This document shows, in pieces, positions 17,271 to 25,342 of a stretch of 64,000 nucleotides of DNA (its first letter is position 1; each line of letters opens with the position of its first letter). The position numbers and the translations under genes are program-made. Source of the DNA: Saccharibacillus brassicae (lineage in GTDB: Bacteria > Bacillota > Bacilli > Paenibacillales > Paenibacillaceae); contig NZ_CP041217.1 in NCBI RefSeq assembly GCF_006542275.1, positions 2,155,501 through 2,219,500 of the forward strand. Direction: 5' to 3'. A model generated the notes under the pieces. It was not told the origin of the DNA and did no database searches. It was given only the letters and a program-made list of their open reading frames with translations.

Positions 17271-18821
17271 TCAACCTTCGGCCGGGCAGCAGGCCAGCGC
17301 CAACACGCTGCACAGTTCGCTCCGCCGGACAGGCTTCGTCAGCGAAGCCGGGACCGGGCGTCCGCCGGGCGCGGCAGGCTCGCTGTCGTGAATCAGCGGG
17401 TGCAGCAGGATAAGCGGAGCGGCCGGCGCAGCCCCGGGCGGCAGATCGGGCCGCGGCCCGGGGTCTTCTTCGAGCGCCCATTCGCTCAGCACGAGATCGA
17501 ACGGGCCTTCGCCGACGAGCACGAGCGCCGCTTCCGCCACGGTCGATGCCGTCCACACTTCCATGCCGAGACGCGCGGCCAGGCGCGACAGCGTCAGGCG
17601 CGTTCCGCTTCCGCGCGCGGCGAGCAGCAGACGCCGGTCCCGCAGTTGCGCCGGATCGGACACGCCGGGTTCGACTTCGCGGTCGATCTCCAGCGGCACG
17701 GCGAAGATCATTCGCGTGCCTACGCCTTCGCGTCCTTCGGCCCGAATCCGGCCGCCCATCAGCTCGACCAGCCGCCTGCTGATCGACAGGCCGAGTCCCG
17801 TTCCGCCATAGTCTCCCGCTTCGTCGCGGTGCACCTGGGCATAATCCTGAAACAGCCGGCCGATGTCGGCTTCCGACAAGCCGATTCCGGTATCGCAGAC
17901 GACGATTTCGATCCATGCCCGGGCATCGCCGCCCTCTTGCCCGTCCAGTCGGCGCGCCGAAATCCGCACTTCCCCGGCCGCCGTGAATTTGATCGCGTTG
18001 CTCAGCAGGTTGCTGACGACCTGGCGAATCTTGCCGACGTCCCCGATCAGGATCAGTCCGGGGTCGAGATCGAGATCCAGCGTCAATTCGAGCTCCGGGC
18101 GCTGCGCCGCTTTGGCCGCGAATTGGTAGACCGTGTCTTCGAGCGCCCCCAGCAGGTCCATGGGCGCCGGCTCAAGCTTCATCTGCCGGGCTTCCAATTT
18201 GCCGTAATCGAGAATGCTGCCGACCAGTTCCAGCAGCGACTGCTGGCTGCCTTCGATGATTTGCAAATACTGCTGCTGCTCGGTCGTCAGCCCGCTTTCC
18301 TTGAGCAGTTCCGACATGGCGACGATGCCGTTCATCGGCGTGCGAATATCGTGCCCCATCATCGCGAGCAGCTCGCCGGTCTGGCGGGCGGCCCGCTCCG
18401 CGTCTTCGCGGCTTTGGCGCAGTTCTTGCTCGCGCCGCACGGCAGAGCTTTTCTCTTCCGACTCGGCCAGACGCGCGAGGACGGAAGCCGCGCGTCCGAG
18501 CGCCTGCTCTTCGCCGGCGTCGAACGCCCTGCCGCTGCGCCGGGCGCCCAGCAGCCCGTGTTCGTTCCCGTTCAGCAGCGGCAGCTCAACGGTGAGGCCG
18601 CTCTCCCCGCCCGACGGATCGGGCAGGTTCAGCAGTTCACCGACGCGAAGCCCTTCCCGGGCCCGGCCCCATACGAACAGCGGACGGATGCCGTCCTCCG
18701 TCCGCTTGGCGACGAACAGCGTCTCCGCGCCCGACACTTCGGCGGCAAGTTGAAGCAGGTCGCCGGCCGCCGCGGTCAAAGCCGGCGACGGACACGCCGC
18801 CGCTTGCATCGAATCTTTCAT
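17271..18821 (-). CDS. Hybrid sensor histidine kinase, GAF - HisKA - HATPase - degenerate receiver
   Basis: 516 residues, no membrane segment. A GAF-like sensor occupies ~10-125 and a coiled coil ~125-155. The HisKA motif is MMGHDIRTPMNGIVAM with the phospho-accepting His, followed by the HATPase boxes NLLSNAIKFT (N), CDTGIGLSE (G1), DYAQVHRDEAGDYGGTGLGLSI (F/G2). Residues ~385-510 look like a receiver, but the phospho-Asp position reads FDLVLSEWALE, without the usual Asp; the late Lys is kept (SLTKPVRRSEL). Soluble kinases of this shape sense internal signals. No cognate regulator is adjacent. Confidence 0.88.
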   Translation of the reverse strand: MKDSMQAAACPSPALTAAAGDLLQLAAEVSGAETLFVAKRTEDGIRPLFVWGRAREGLRVGELLNLPDPSGGESGLTVELPLLNGNEHGLLGARRSGRAFDAGEEQALGRAASVLARLAESEEKSSAVRREQELRQSREDAERAARQTGELLAMMGHDIRTPMNGIVAMSELLKESGLTTEQQQYLQIIEGSQQSLLELVGSILDYGKLEARQMKLEPAPMDLLGALEDTVYQFAAKAAQRPELELTLDLDLDPGLILIGDVGKIRQVVSNLLSNAIKFTAAGEVRISARRLDGQEGGDARAWIEIVVCDTGIGLSEADIGRLFQDYAQVHRDEAGDYGGTGLGLSISRRLVELMGGRIRAEGREGVGTRMIFAVPLEIDREVEPGVSDPAQLRDRRLLLAARGSGTRLTLSRLAARLGMEVWTASTVAEAALVLVGEGPFDLVLSEWALEEDPGPRPDLPPGAAPAAPLILLHPLIHDSEPAAPGGRPVPASLTKPVRRSELCSVLALACCPAEG

Positions 18822-18953
18822 TTTTTGTTCACCCGCTTTCCCATAGAAAATGAAAACTGCGTATTGTGCCTGCGGGAGAGCCGACCCGTGCGTCCGACCC
18901 GTGCCCCAAAATATTCAAGCGGTCTTGAATAAAAATAAAACCCCGTTGAACCG

Positions 18954-18959
18954 ATTATA
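18954..18959 (-). promoter_or_regulatory. -10 element upstream of the histidine kinase gene
   Basis: TATAAT on the minus strand, about 133 bases before the kinase start. No good -35 at 16-18 bases was found, so this rests on one hexamer. Confidence 0.35.
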
Positions 18960-19092
18960 CCATCGGCACGGGGGGACGAGTCCAATAAAACCCTCCCGGC
19001 CCCGGATTCCGCCAAGCCTTCTTCCGAACCCGAAGGAAATTCGGGCGGCTCGCCGCCGTTCGCGATCGGCAGACGATTTATCGACAAATTTC

Positions 19093-19118
19093 GTTTAACC
19101 TCCGCAGGCGAAGGGTAA
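19093..19118 (+). promoter_or_regulatory. Sigma-B-type promoter of the csbD-like gene
   Basis: GTTTAA, 14 bases, GGGTAA. This is the sigma-B consensus in all but the last base, and CsbD is a known sigma-B-controlled stress protein in Bacillus subtilis. It ends 57 bases before the start codon. Confidence 0.75.
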
Positions 19119-19175
19119 TTAAAAACTAGCACCACGATGTGAACTTATTCCCAAAATGCGAAGGAGATGTTCGGC

Positions 19176-19352
19176 ATGAGCGACAACGGACTTGGCGACA
19201 AAATCAAGGCAGGCGTGAACAAAGCCAAAGGCGAGATCAAAGATCAGGTCGGCAATGCGAAGAACGATCCGGGCATGCAAGCTGACGGCAAGATGGACAA
19301 AGCCAAAGGCGCCGTACAGGAAAAAATCGGCGAAGCCAAAGACCGCCACTAA
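19176..19352 (+). CDS. CsbD-family stress-response protein
   Basis: 58 residues, very hydrophilic and Lys/Ala/Gly-rich, with the family repeat KIKAGVNKAKGEIKDQVGNA and KMDKAKGAVQEKIGEAKD. CsbD proteins accumulate in general stress and stationary phase; the molecular role is unknown. The start at 19176 is chosen because GGAG is 9 bases upstream; the in-frame ATG at 19167 overlaps that site. The sigma-B-type promoter at 19093-19118 supports stress control. Confidence 0.92.
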   Translation: MSDNGLGDKIKAGVNKAKGEIKDQVGNAKNDPGMQADGKMDKAKGAVQEKIGEAKDRH

Positions 19353-19492
19353 TTTTTACGACGAATGATCGATTTTCCGCCTTACGGCGGTTAACGCAGC
19401 CCTTTGGGCTTGCCCTTACTTAACACACCTCGAGGAATGCCGCCGAGCCGATCGGCGGCAGCCGGAGCGCAAGCTTCGGGTACATTAAGAAG

Positions 19493-19527
19493 AGACCGCC
19501 CCCGCTTACGCGGGCTGCGGTCTTTTT
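19493..19527 (+). terminator. Terminator downstream of the csbD-like gene
   Basis: AGACCGC / GCGGTCT stem with inner CCGC / GCGG, then TTTTT. It lies 140 bases past the stop and may also limit readthrough from the convergent galactosidase gene. Confidence 0.75.
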
Positions 19528-19540
19528 GCCGTTTTCGCCT

Positions 19541-21673
19541 TTATTTGGTGCCTGTCGTTCCGCTCTCGACGACTTCGAACAGCCGCGCCGTCCGCTCCCG
19601 GTCGAGCCGGACCTTCAATTCGCCGTCTTCGGCGTTCCAGACGCAGCCGCCGCCGGAGCGGCCCTGCGGGTACAGCAGGCGGCATTCCGCCGCTTTGCCG
19701 GCCAGGCCGGGCAGGGGCAGCGACGCTTCGCTTGCGGCGTCGTCCAGCCGCCATACGGCGACGTAGCGCGTGCCGCCCCGGCGCAGGCCGAAGCTGACCC
19801 AGCCGTCTTCGATTTTCGGCAGCCCCAGCGGCCAGAACGGAAGCCCTTCGCGAATATCGCCGCGAATGGCTTTGTACACCGCAAGCGCCTCGCGAACGAG
19901 CTCGCGGCGCGGCGGGCTCAGCTCCGCCAGATGCCCGCTCTGGTGCACGCGCAGCAGCAGCGCGTTCACCATATTGAAGACGACTTCCTCGTCGTCGCCT
20001 TCGCGCAGCGGATACGACCAGATCGCCGACTGCTCCGGCGTCAGCGCGGCCGGCGAACTCGCCGCGATCTGCGCGTAGTTCACGTAGTTTTCCTGATCGC
20101 TTGTCGACTGGATGCTGTGCCGGCTGAGCATCGCGTAATCCATACGCATGCCGCCGCTGGAACAGTTTTCGATGACCAGTTCCGGATACGCGGCGAAGAT
20201 GCGGTCGATCCACGACAGATACGCGCGGTTATGTTCGAGCAGGCCGTCACCGAGGCTGTCCGAATCGAGTTCCGTGCCGAGTCCGGCGTTGATATTGTAA
20301 TCCATTTTGATATATCCGACCCCGTACTCCTCGACGAGCCGGCGCAGCACTTCGTCCGCATGGGCGACGACGGCCGGATTGCGGAAATCGAGATGGTAGC
20401 GGCTGCGGTCTTTGACCCTTTTGCCGTGCCGCATGAAGAACCAGGAATCGTCCGCCTCCGCAAGCTTCGGACTGTGGATGCCCATGACTTCGATCTCCAG
20501 CCACAGTCCCGGGACCATGCCTTTGCCGCGAATATAGTCGAGCACGTATTTGATGCCTTCCGGGAAGCGCTCCTCCGACGGCAGCCATTCGCCCACTCCG
20601 TCCCACCAGACGCCCGGCGAATACCACCCGCAGTCGATACAGAAATATTTGCAGCCCACGTCCGCGGCGGCATCGATCAGCGGCAGCAGGTTCTGCGTCG
20701 TCGGATTGCCCCACAGGCAGTTCATGTAATCGTTGAAAATGATGCGCAGATGCTCGTTGTCCGCATTCGGACGCCGGGTGGCACGGCGGTACCGCGTCAG
20801 TTCGCCGATCGCTTCCTCGAAGCCGCCGCGCGCCCAGCCGACCGCGACCGGTACGCTTGCGAACGTCTCGCCGGGCAGCAGTTTTTTCCACCAGCCGTGA
20901 TCGTGCTCCGACGGACCGCTCACGAGCAGCGACAGATGGTCGAACTGGTTGAGCAGTTCCCAATGCCAAGATCCGTTATGCTCGATCTGCCAGAACAGCG
21001 TCGTGCCGGCTTCCGTATTTTCCAGCAGCCCCATCGGCAGATGTTCCGCGGCGGCCCACGAACCCGTGTTGCTCAGGGAGATCCGTTTGGAGCTGCGATC
21101 CGTCATATGCGACAATCCGAGCTCCGGCAGCGTGTTGCTGCGCCACTGGACTTCGCTTTGCCAGCCGTTGTGCGCCAGATGCAGCTTCATTTTGTCGTCC
21201 TGGTCGCCCGCTCCGTCCTTGGCCAGCCCGTTCAGCGAAAACGACGACACGTATTCGACGCCAAGCTCCTCCGTGCCGGCATTGCGCAGCTCGGTCCAGC
21301 TCTTGAGCACCGCAAGCCCGTCATGGAATTGGAAAAAAGAAGTCGTCGCAAGTCCCGTCGCCGGGTCGTGCATGTCGAGCGTGAACAGCAGTCCCGCCCC
21401 GGTGCGCTGTTCGGCATGCCGGACGTATCTCAGGCGCAGTCCCGGATAGGAAGCCCGGTGGCTTCTCCCGTGGTATTCGTCGCGGTCTTCGCCGCTGAGC
21501 TGTACTTCGAGCACCCGGAAGCCCTGCCGCGCCCGCTCGTCGATCCGCTCTTCTTCGAACGGCAGGCAGCCTGCGTGCAGCAGCCGGACGTCGCCTTCCT
21601 CCGTCACGTCGAACACCAAACTTAAACCGTTTTCGAAAAGCTCGATCCGCTGTTTCCCCTGTTGCGCCATCAT
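19541..21673 (-). CDS. Alpha-galactosidase, glycoside hydrolase family 36
   Basis: 710 residues, cytoplasmic (no signal peptide). The catalytic barrel contains FCIDCGWYS, the nucleophile Asp in IKMDYNINAG, and the acid/base region ENCSSGGMRMDYAM with SDQENYVNYAQI after it, all typical of GH36. GH36 enzymes release terminal alpha-galactose from melibiose, raffinose and galactomannan fragments. The start at 21673 (AGGGGA 11 bases upstream) is preferred over an ATG at 21787; a second ATG follows directly at 21670. Monocistronic; no galactose genes are adjacent. The length is typical for the family. Confidence 0.93.
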   Translation of the reverse strand: MMAQQGKQRIELFENGLSLVFDVTEEGDVRLLHAGCLPFEEERIDERARQGFRVLEVQLSGEDRDEYHGRSHRASYPGLRLRYVRHAEQRTGAGLLFTLDMHDPATGLATTSFFQFHDGLAVLKSWTELRNAGTEELGVEYVSSFSLNGLAKDGAGDQDDKMKLHLAHNGWQSEVQWRSNTLPELGLSHMTDRSSKRISLSNTGSWAAAEHLPMGLLENTEAGTTLFWQIEHNGSWHWELLNQFDHLSLLVSGPSEHDHGWWKKLLPGETFASVPVAVGWARGGFEEAIGELTRYRRATRRPNADNEHLRIIFNDYMNCLWGNPTTQNLLPLIDAAADVGCKYFCIDCGWYSPGVWWDGVGEWLPSEERFPEGIKYVLDYIRGKGMVPGLWLEIEVMGIHSPKLAEADDSWFFMRHGKRVKDRSRYHLDFRNPAVVAHADEVLRRLVEEYGVGYIKMDYNINAGLGTELDSDSLGDGLLEHNRAYLSWIDRIFAAYPELVIENCSSGGMRMDYAMLSRHSIQSTSDQENYVNYAQIAASSPAALTPEQSAIWSYPLREGDDEEVVFNMVNALLLRVHQSGHLAELSPPRRELVREALAVYKAIRGDIREGLPFWPLGLPKIEDGWVSFGLRRGGTRYVAVWRLDDAASEASLPLPGLAGKAAECRLLYPQGRSGGGCVWNAEDGELKVRLDRERTARLFEVVESGTTGTK

Positions 21674-21790
21674 GGCCTCGTCCCCTTTTCGCCGGCCCGC
21701 TCCGGTCTGCGCCCGGGCGGGCTTTCGTTGGAATATCCCGATTATACCGCAGCCCCGCCCAAACGGTAACGCCCTATTTTTTCCCACAAC

Positions 21791-21815
21791 AAAACCGTTC
21801 CCGATCCGGAAACGG
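21791..21815 (-). terminator. Terminator of the VTT-domain membrane protein gene
   Basis: Minus-strand CCGTTTCCGGATCGGGAACGG hairpin with a TTTTGTT tail, about 65 bases past the stop at 21880. Confidence 0.65.
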
Positions 21816-21879
21816 CTCTCTGCTACTGCTCTGCCGCGACTCTGCGCAGGTGTACACGGCGTTGTTCCGCGGCCTGTCC

Positions 21880-22479
21880 CTATGGCGTGTCCCGCGTAAA
21901 ATAAGCTTCCGCCCGCCGGCTCGCCCAGAACGAGAACGCGAGAAACCCGACCACGTACAGCAGCTCGTACGGCCGCTCGACGAACCGGGCCAGATCATGC
22001 CCCACGTACGAGACGGCCAGCACCATGATCGCTTTGCCTCCGGCAATCGCGAGCAGAAACGCGCGTCTGGGCATCTGCACGACCGCCGCCGCCGTGTTCA
22101 CGATCGCGAACGGCCCGACCGGCATCATGCTCAGGATGAACACGAAGCTGAACGCGTTGCGGCGTGCCCAGAGCAGGCTTTTCTGCACTTTGGGCCGCTC
22201 CGCCCAGCGCCGGAAATACGGACGCGACGCGACGGCGCGCACGATCAGGAACGTCGTCATGCAGCCCGCGACCAGCCCGATCCACGAGTAGAGAAAGCCG
22301 AGCCACAGTCCGTACGCCGCCGCGTTGACGCCCACGATCACGGCGGTCGGCAGCGGCGGCACGAACGATTTGAGGAACGTCAGAAAAATGCCGGGCAGCG
22401 GTCCGAGCGCGCGGAACCGTTCCATCCACTCGCGCAAATTCTCTTCCGTCATATACGATAAAAGGTCCAGGGTCGGCAT
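21880..22479 (-). CDS. TVP38/TMEM64 (VTT-domain) membrane protein
   Basis: 199 residues with about five hydrophobic segments. The motif order of the VTT domain is visible: FLKSFVPPLPTAVIVGVNAAAYGLWLGFLYSWIGLVAG early, MMPVGPFAIVNTAAAVVQMP in the middle, and GHDLARFV near the end. These proteins are related to DedA and are linked to lipid handling or membrane homeostasis; individual roles are mostly unknown. GAAAGGAG precedes the ATG. Single-gene unit. Confidence 0.88.
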   Translation of the reverse strand: MPTLDLLSYMTEENLREWMERFRALGPLPGIFLTFLKSFVPPLPTAVIVGVNAAAYGLWLGFLYSWIGLVAGCMTTFLIVRAVASRPYFRRWAERPKVQKSLLWARRNAFSFVFILSMMPVGPFAIVNTAAAVVQMPRRAFLLAIAGGKAIMVLAVSYVGHDLARFVERPYELLYVVGFLAFSFWASRRAEAYFTRDTP

Positions 22480-22668
22480 ATGCTGCGCTCCTTTCCGAAT
22501 TTCCGGGTCCGTCCGCGAAGTTCCCGCCGGATCCGGCCTATCCGCTATTATAGCGGGTAAAGTACCTTTTTTGCCGCGAAATTGTGGATTTTCTCCGCCG
22601 ATTCCGTATCGCTGACCGCCGCATTCGGGTAATCATTGCCATACATTCATCCTGCGGAGGTGCGTACC

Positions 22669-23178
22669 ATGAACGAACGACGCGAAGCGCAAACGTTTTA
22701 TTTCGAGGACGACGGCATCATTCCCAACAATCCGAAGCTGCCCGTGATCTTGTATCCCGGCGCGCTCGGCGACAAGCCGGAGTGGGCCGAATCGGTCTTC
22801 AACAGCCACAACTGGCGCAACAGCTGGGAGAACGGCGTGTTCAATTACCATCATTACCACAGCAGCGCGCACGAAGTGCTCGGCGTGACGTGCGGCACCT
22901 TGCTGCTCAAGGTCGGCGGCGAGAACGGCAGCACATTCGACCTGCAGGCGGGCGACGTTATCGTGCTGCCGGCCGGCACCGGCCACAAACGCATTACCGC
23001 GAGCGCCGATTTTCGGGTCGTGGGCGCTTACCCGGACGGCATGGACTACAACACGCGGATCGAAAACGACGGCAAGCGGGAGCAGTCGATCGAAGAAATC
23101 GCCCGCGTGCCGCTGCCCCGAACCGATCCGGTCCACGGCGACGGCGGACCGCTCGCGGAGCACTGGCCGATTCGTTAA
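22669..23178 (+). CDS. Cupin-fold protein, YjlB-like
   Basis: 169 residues; start 22669 with CGGAGG upstream. The cupin core is visible: HYHSSAHEVLGVTCGTLLLKVGG (motif 1 with His and Glu) and GDVIVLPAGTGHKRI (motif 2 with the second His), so a metal site is probable. The N-terminal EDDGIIPNNPKLPVILYPGAL is characteristic of the YjlB group found in many bacteria. Biochemical function is unknown. Single-gene unit. Confidence 0.88.
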   Translation: MNERREAQTFYFEDDGIIPNNPKLPVILYPGALGDKPEWAESVFNSHNWRNSWENGVFNYHHYHSSAHEVLGVTCGTLLLKVGGENGSTFDLQAGDVIVLPAGTGHKRITASADFRVVGAYPDGMDYNTRIENDGKREQSIEEIARVPLPRTDPVHGDGGPLAEHWPIR

Positions 23179-23313
23179 AATTGTGCATATATTTCTGCCT
23201 CGGCCGGGGATAAAACGACTTTTCGCGCATCTTTTTATGGTATGATTTTGATGCTGTACGAATCGGATTGCGCAAAATCGGTTTGACTCTAAAAGACAGG
23301 AGTTCCCCCATCC

Positions 23314-24945
23314 ATGAATACTGCGTTCTCCACCTTTATCGCTGTTTTTGCCATGTCGGGCGTACTCAGCGTTCTGTTGGCCCTATACGCTTCTTTTCAA
23401 AAAACGCGCTTCACGGGCATGACGCTGTTCATCTGGATGTCCGTGGCAACCGCCATTTATACGTTCGGCAGTTCCCTCGAACTGGCCAGCTCGTCGCTTG
23501 CGGAGATCAAGTTCTGGATTTCTTTCGAGTATCTGGGGCTTCCTTTCATTTCGCCGTTGAACCTGCTTGTGGTGTTCCACTACATCGGGCGCGAACGAAT
23601 GATGACTCCCCGCGCGACGGCGGCCTTTTTGGTCATTCCCTTCCTTACCTCGCTGCTTATGCTGACCAACGACCTGCACGGCCTCGTCTACCAGAGCATG
23701 GACCTGCGCGCCGATTCCCCGTGGCCGCTGGCCGACTTCGCGATGGGCCTCTGGTACGTCGTCAACGGCAGCTATACGCTCGGCTGCGGCGTCGTGGGCA
23801 TGTGGCTGCTGGCCATGCACATGCGCCAGACGCTGAACGTCTACCGCAAGCAGACGGCGACCATGTTCGTCAGCTTGTTTCTTCCGATCGGCGCCTCCCT
23901 GGTCTACATCCTGAACCTTACCCCCTACCATATCGATCCCGTACCCGCTACCATGAGCTTGACCAACCTGCTGTACTGCTGGGCGATCCTGTCGGCCGGC
24001 ATGCTGACTTCGACCCCGGTCGTACGCGAAAATATTTTGGAAAGCATGCGCGACGGCGTCCTCGTCCTCGACGCCGCCGGCCGGCTCGCCGACTACAACA
24101 AAGCCGCTTCGCAGATGTTCCCGTTCCTCACGCCCGAGCGCATCGGCCAAAAAGCGGACCAGGCGTTCCCGGCGCGCCGTCTCCGTCCGTGGGATACGGA
24201 CATGACGTTCCTCGAAGCGGAAGACCGCCAGATCGAATGGCTGGCGGACGACGGCGCCCGCCATTACCGCTTCCGTTCGTCGATCGTCTACCATAAGCAC
24301 GGAGGCTCTCCGGCCGGACGCACGGTCGTCGTGCTCGACGTCACCGAGAACGTGCTGCTGCACCGCAAGCTGGAACAGATGGCGACCTATGACGGCATGA
24401 CGCAGATCTACAACCGGACGCATTTCGTCGAGCGTTCGGAGAAGCTGCTGATCGAAGCGTGGGAGATCGGCGAACCGCTGACGATCGCCCTGTTCGATAT
24501 CGACCGCTTCAAATCGATCAACGATACGCACGGCCACGACGTCGGCGACTGCGTGATCCGGCATGTCGTGCATGCCTGCAAAATCTATCTCGGCGATCGC
24601 GACGTATTCGGCCGTTACGGCGGCGAGGAGTTCGCGCTCTGCATGCCGGGGCGCTCTCTCGAAGACGCCTACGGCCTGCTCGAACGCGTCCGGCGCGAAC
24701 TGGATTCCGGTCCCGTCATGACCCCTTCGGGTCCGGTCGGCGCGACCGCAAGCTTCGGCCTCGTCGAAGCCCGTCCGGGCCGCCCGCTCAAGCGGCTGAC
24801 CAAGCTCGCCGACGAAGCGCTCTACCGCGCCAAACAAAGCGGCCGCAACAACGTCCAGCTCGCCGCCGGCGAGCACATCCCCGAACCGGACGCGGAGCCG
24901 CTGCCGACAGGCAAGGACGTGCCGGCGAAATCGGTCGGGGATTGA
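23314..24945 (+). CDS. Membrane diguanylate cyclase (7TM - PAS-like - GGDEF)
   Basis: 543 residues. The first ~230 residues carry seven hydrophobic segments of the 7TM sensor type seen in histidine kinases. A PAS-like domain (ILESMRDGVLVLDAAGRLADYN) covers ~240-345. The GGDEF domain covers ~360-520: MTQIYNRTHF, FDIDRFKSINDTHGHDVGD, active site RYGGEEFAL, and ADEALYRAKQSGRNNV. The site is intact, so it probably makes cyclic di-GMP. The inhibitory RxxD site is missing: the four residues ending in the conserved Asp are GDRD. Single gene with no EAL partner nearby. Confidence 0.92.
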   Translation: MNTAFSTFIAVFAMSGVLSVLLALYASFQKTRFTGMTLFIWMSVATAIYTFGSSLELASSSLAEIKFWISFEYLGLPFISPLNLLVVFHYIGRERMMTPRATAAFLVIPFLTSLLMLTNDLHGLVYQSMDLRADSPWPLADFAMGLWYVVNGSYTLGCGVVGMWLLAMHMRQTLNVYRKQTATMFVSLFLPIGASLVYILNLTPYHIDPVPATMSLTNLLYCWAILSAGMLTSTPVVRENILESMRDGVLVLDAAGRLADYNKAASQMFPFLTPERIGQKADQAFPARRLRPWDTDMTFLEAEDRQIEWLADDGARHYRFRSSIVYHKHGGSPAGRTVVVLDVTENVLLHRKLEQMATYDGMTQIYNRTHFVERSEKLLIEAWEIGEPLTIALFDIDRFKSINDTHGHDVGDCVIRHVVHACKIYLGDRDVFGRYGGEEFALCMPGRSLEDAYGLLERVRRELDSGPVMTPSGPVGATASFGLVEARPGRPLKRLTKLADEALYRAKQSGRNNVQLAAGEHIPEPDAEPLPTGKDVPAKSVGD

Positions 24946-24954
24946 GGCCGGGAG

Positions 24955-25149
24955 AAAAGTGTGCAAAAGGTCAACATTTTGGGCGATAATCTTCAATTCC
25001 GGCCTAAATGTGTACGAAAAGTCAACTTTTCGCCCGATTCAGCGCCGTTACGGACCGATATGAAGAGAAAAGTGTGCAAAAAGTCAACATTCGGCAGGAA
25101 AACGGCTCTCGGAGCGGAAAATGTATACCGGAAGTCAACATTTTCGTCG
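24955..25149. repeat. Four spaced copies of a ~30-bp direct repeat before the amidase gene
   Basis: Units begin at 24955, 25006, 25068 and 25118 and share the order AAA-TGT-N-A/GTC-AAC-ATTTT, with cores AAAAGGTCAACATTTT, AAAAGTCAACTTTT, AAAAGTCAACATTC and GGAAGTCAACATTTT. Spacing is 50 to 62 bases. The reading frame across them is not a credible protein. They fill most of the 397-base gap. Confidence 0.85.
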
Positions 25150-25342
25150 TCCTAACGTCCGGGCAGGTCGGGTTCCGGTTAGAGCAGGTCCGGTTCAGAC
25201 CCGCCCGGACCTGTTCACCCGGCCGTGTGCCAAACCGGTTCCACTCCATTCCATTCCGTCATTCCCCGCTGCTCCGCGCCGTTTCAGGAAAAGCCTTAGG
25301 CGGCGCGAAGCGGCGGCGACGTTCAGAAAGAAGGAATCTCTT

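Noticed and set aside
24955-25149. CRISPR array
   Set aside because: Repeats are imperfect, spacers unequal and few, and no cas gene is present.
24961-25155. 64-residue reading frame across the direct repeats
   Set aside because: The amino-acid sequence merely mirrors the DNA repeats and has no SD sequence.
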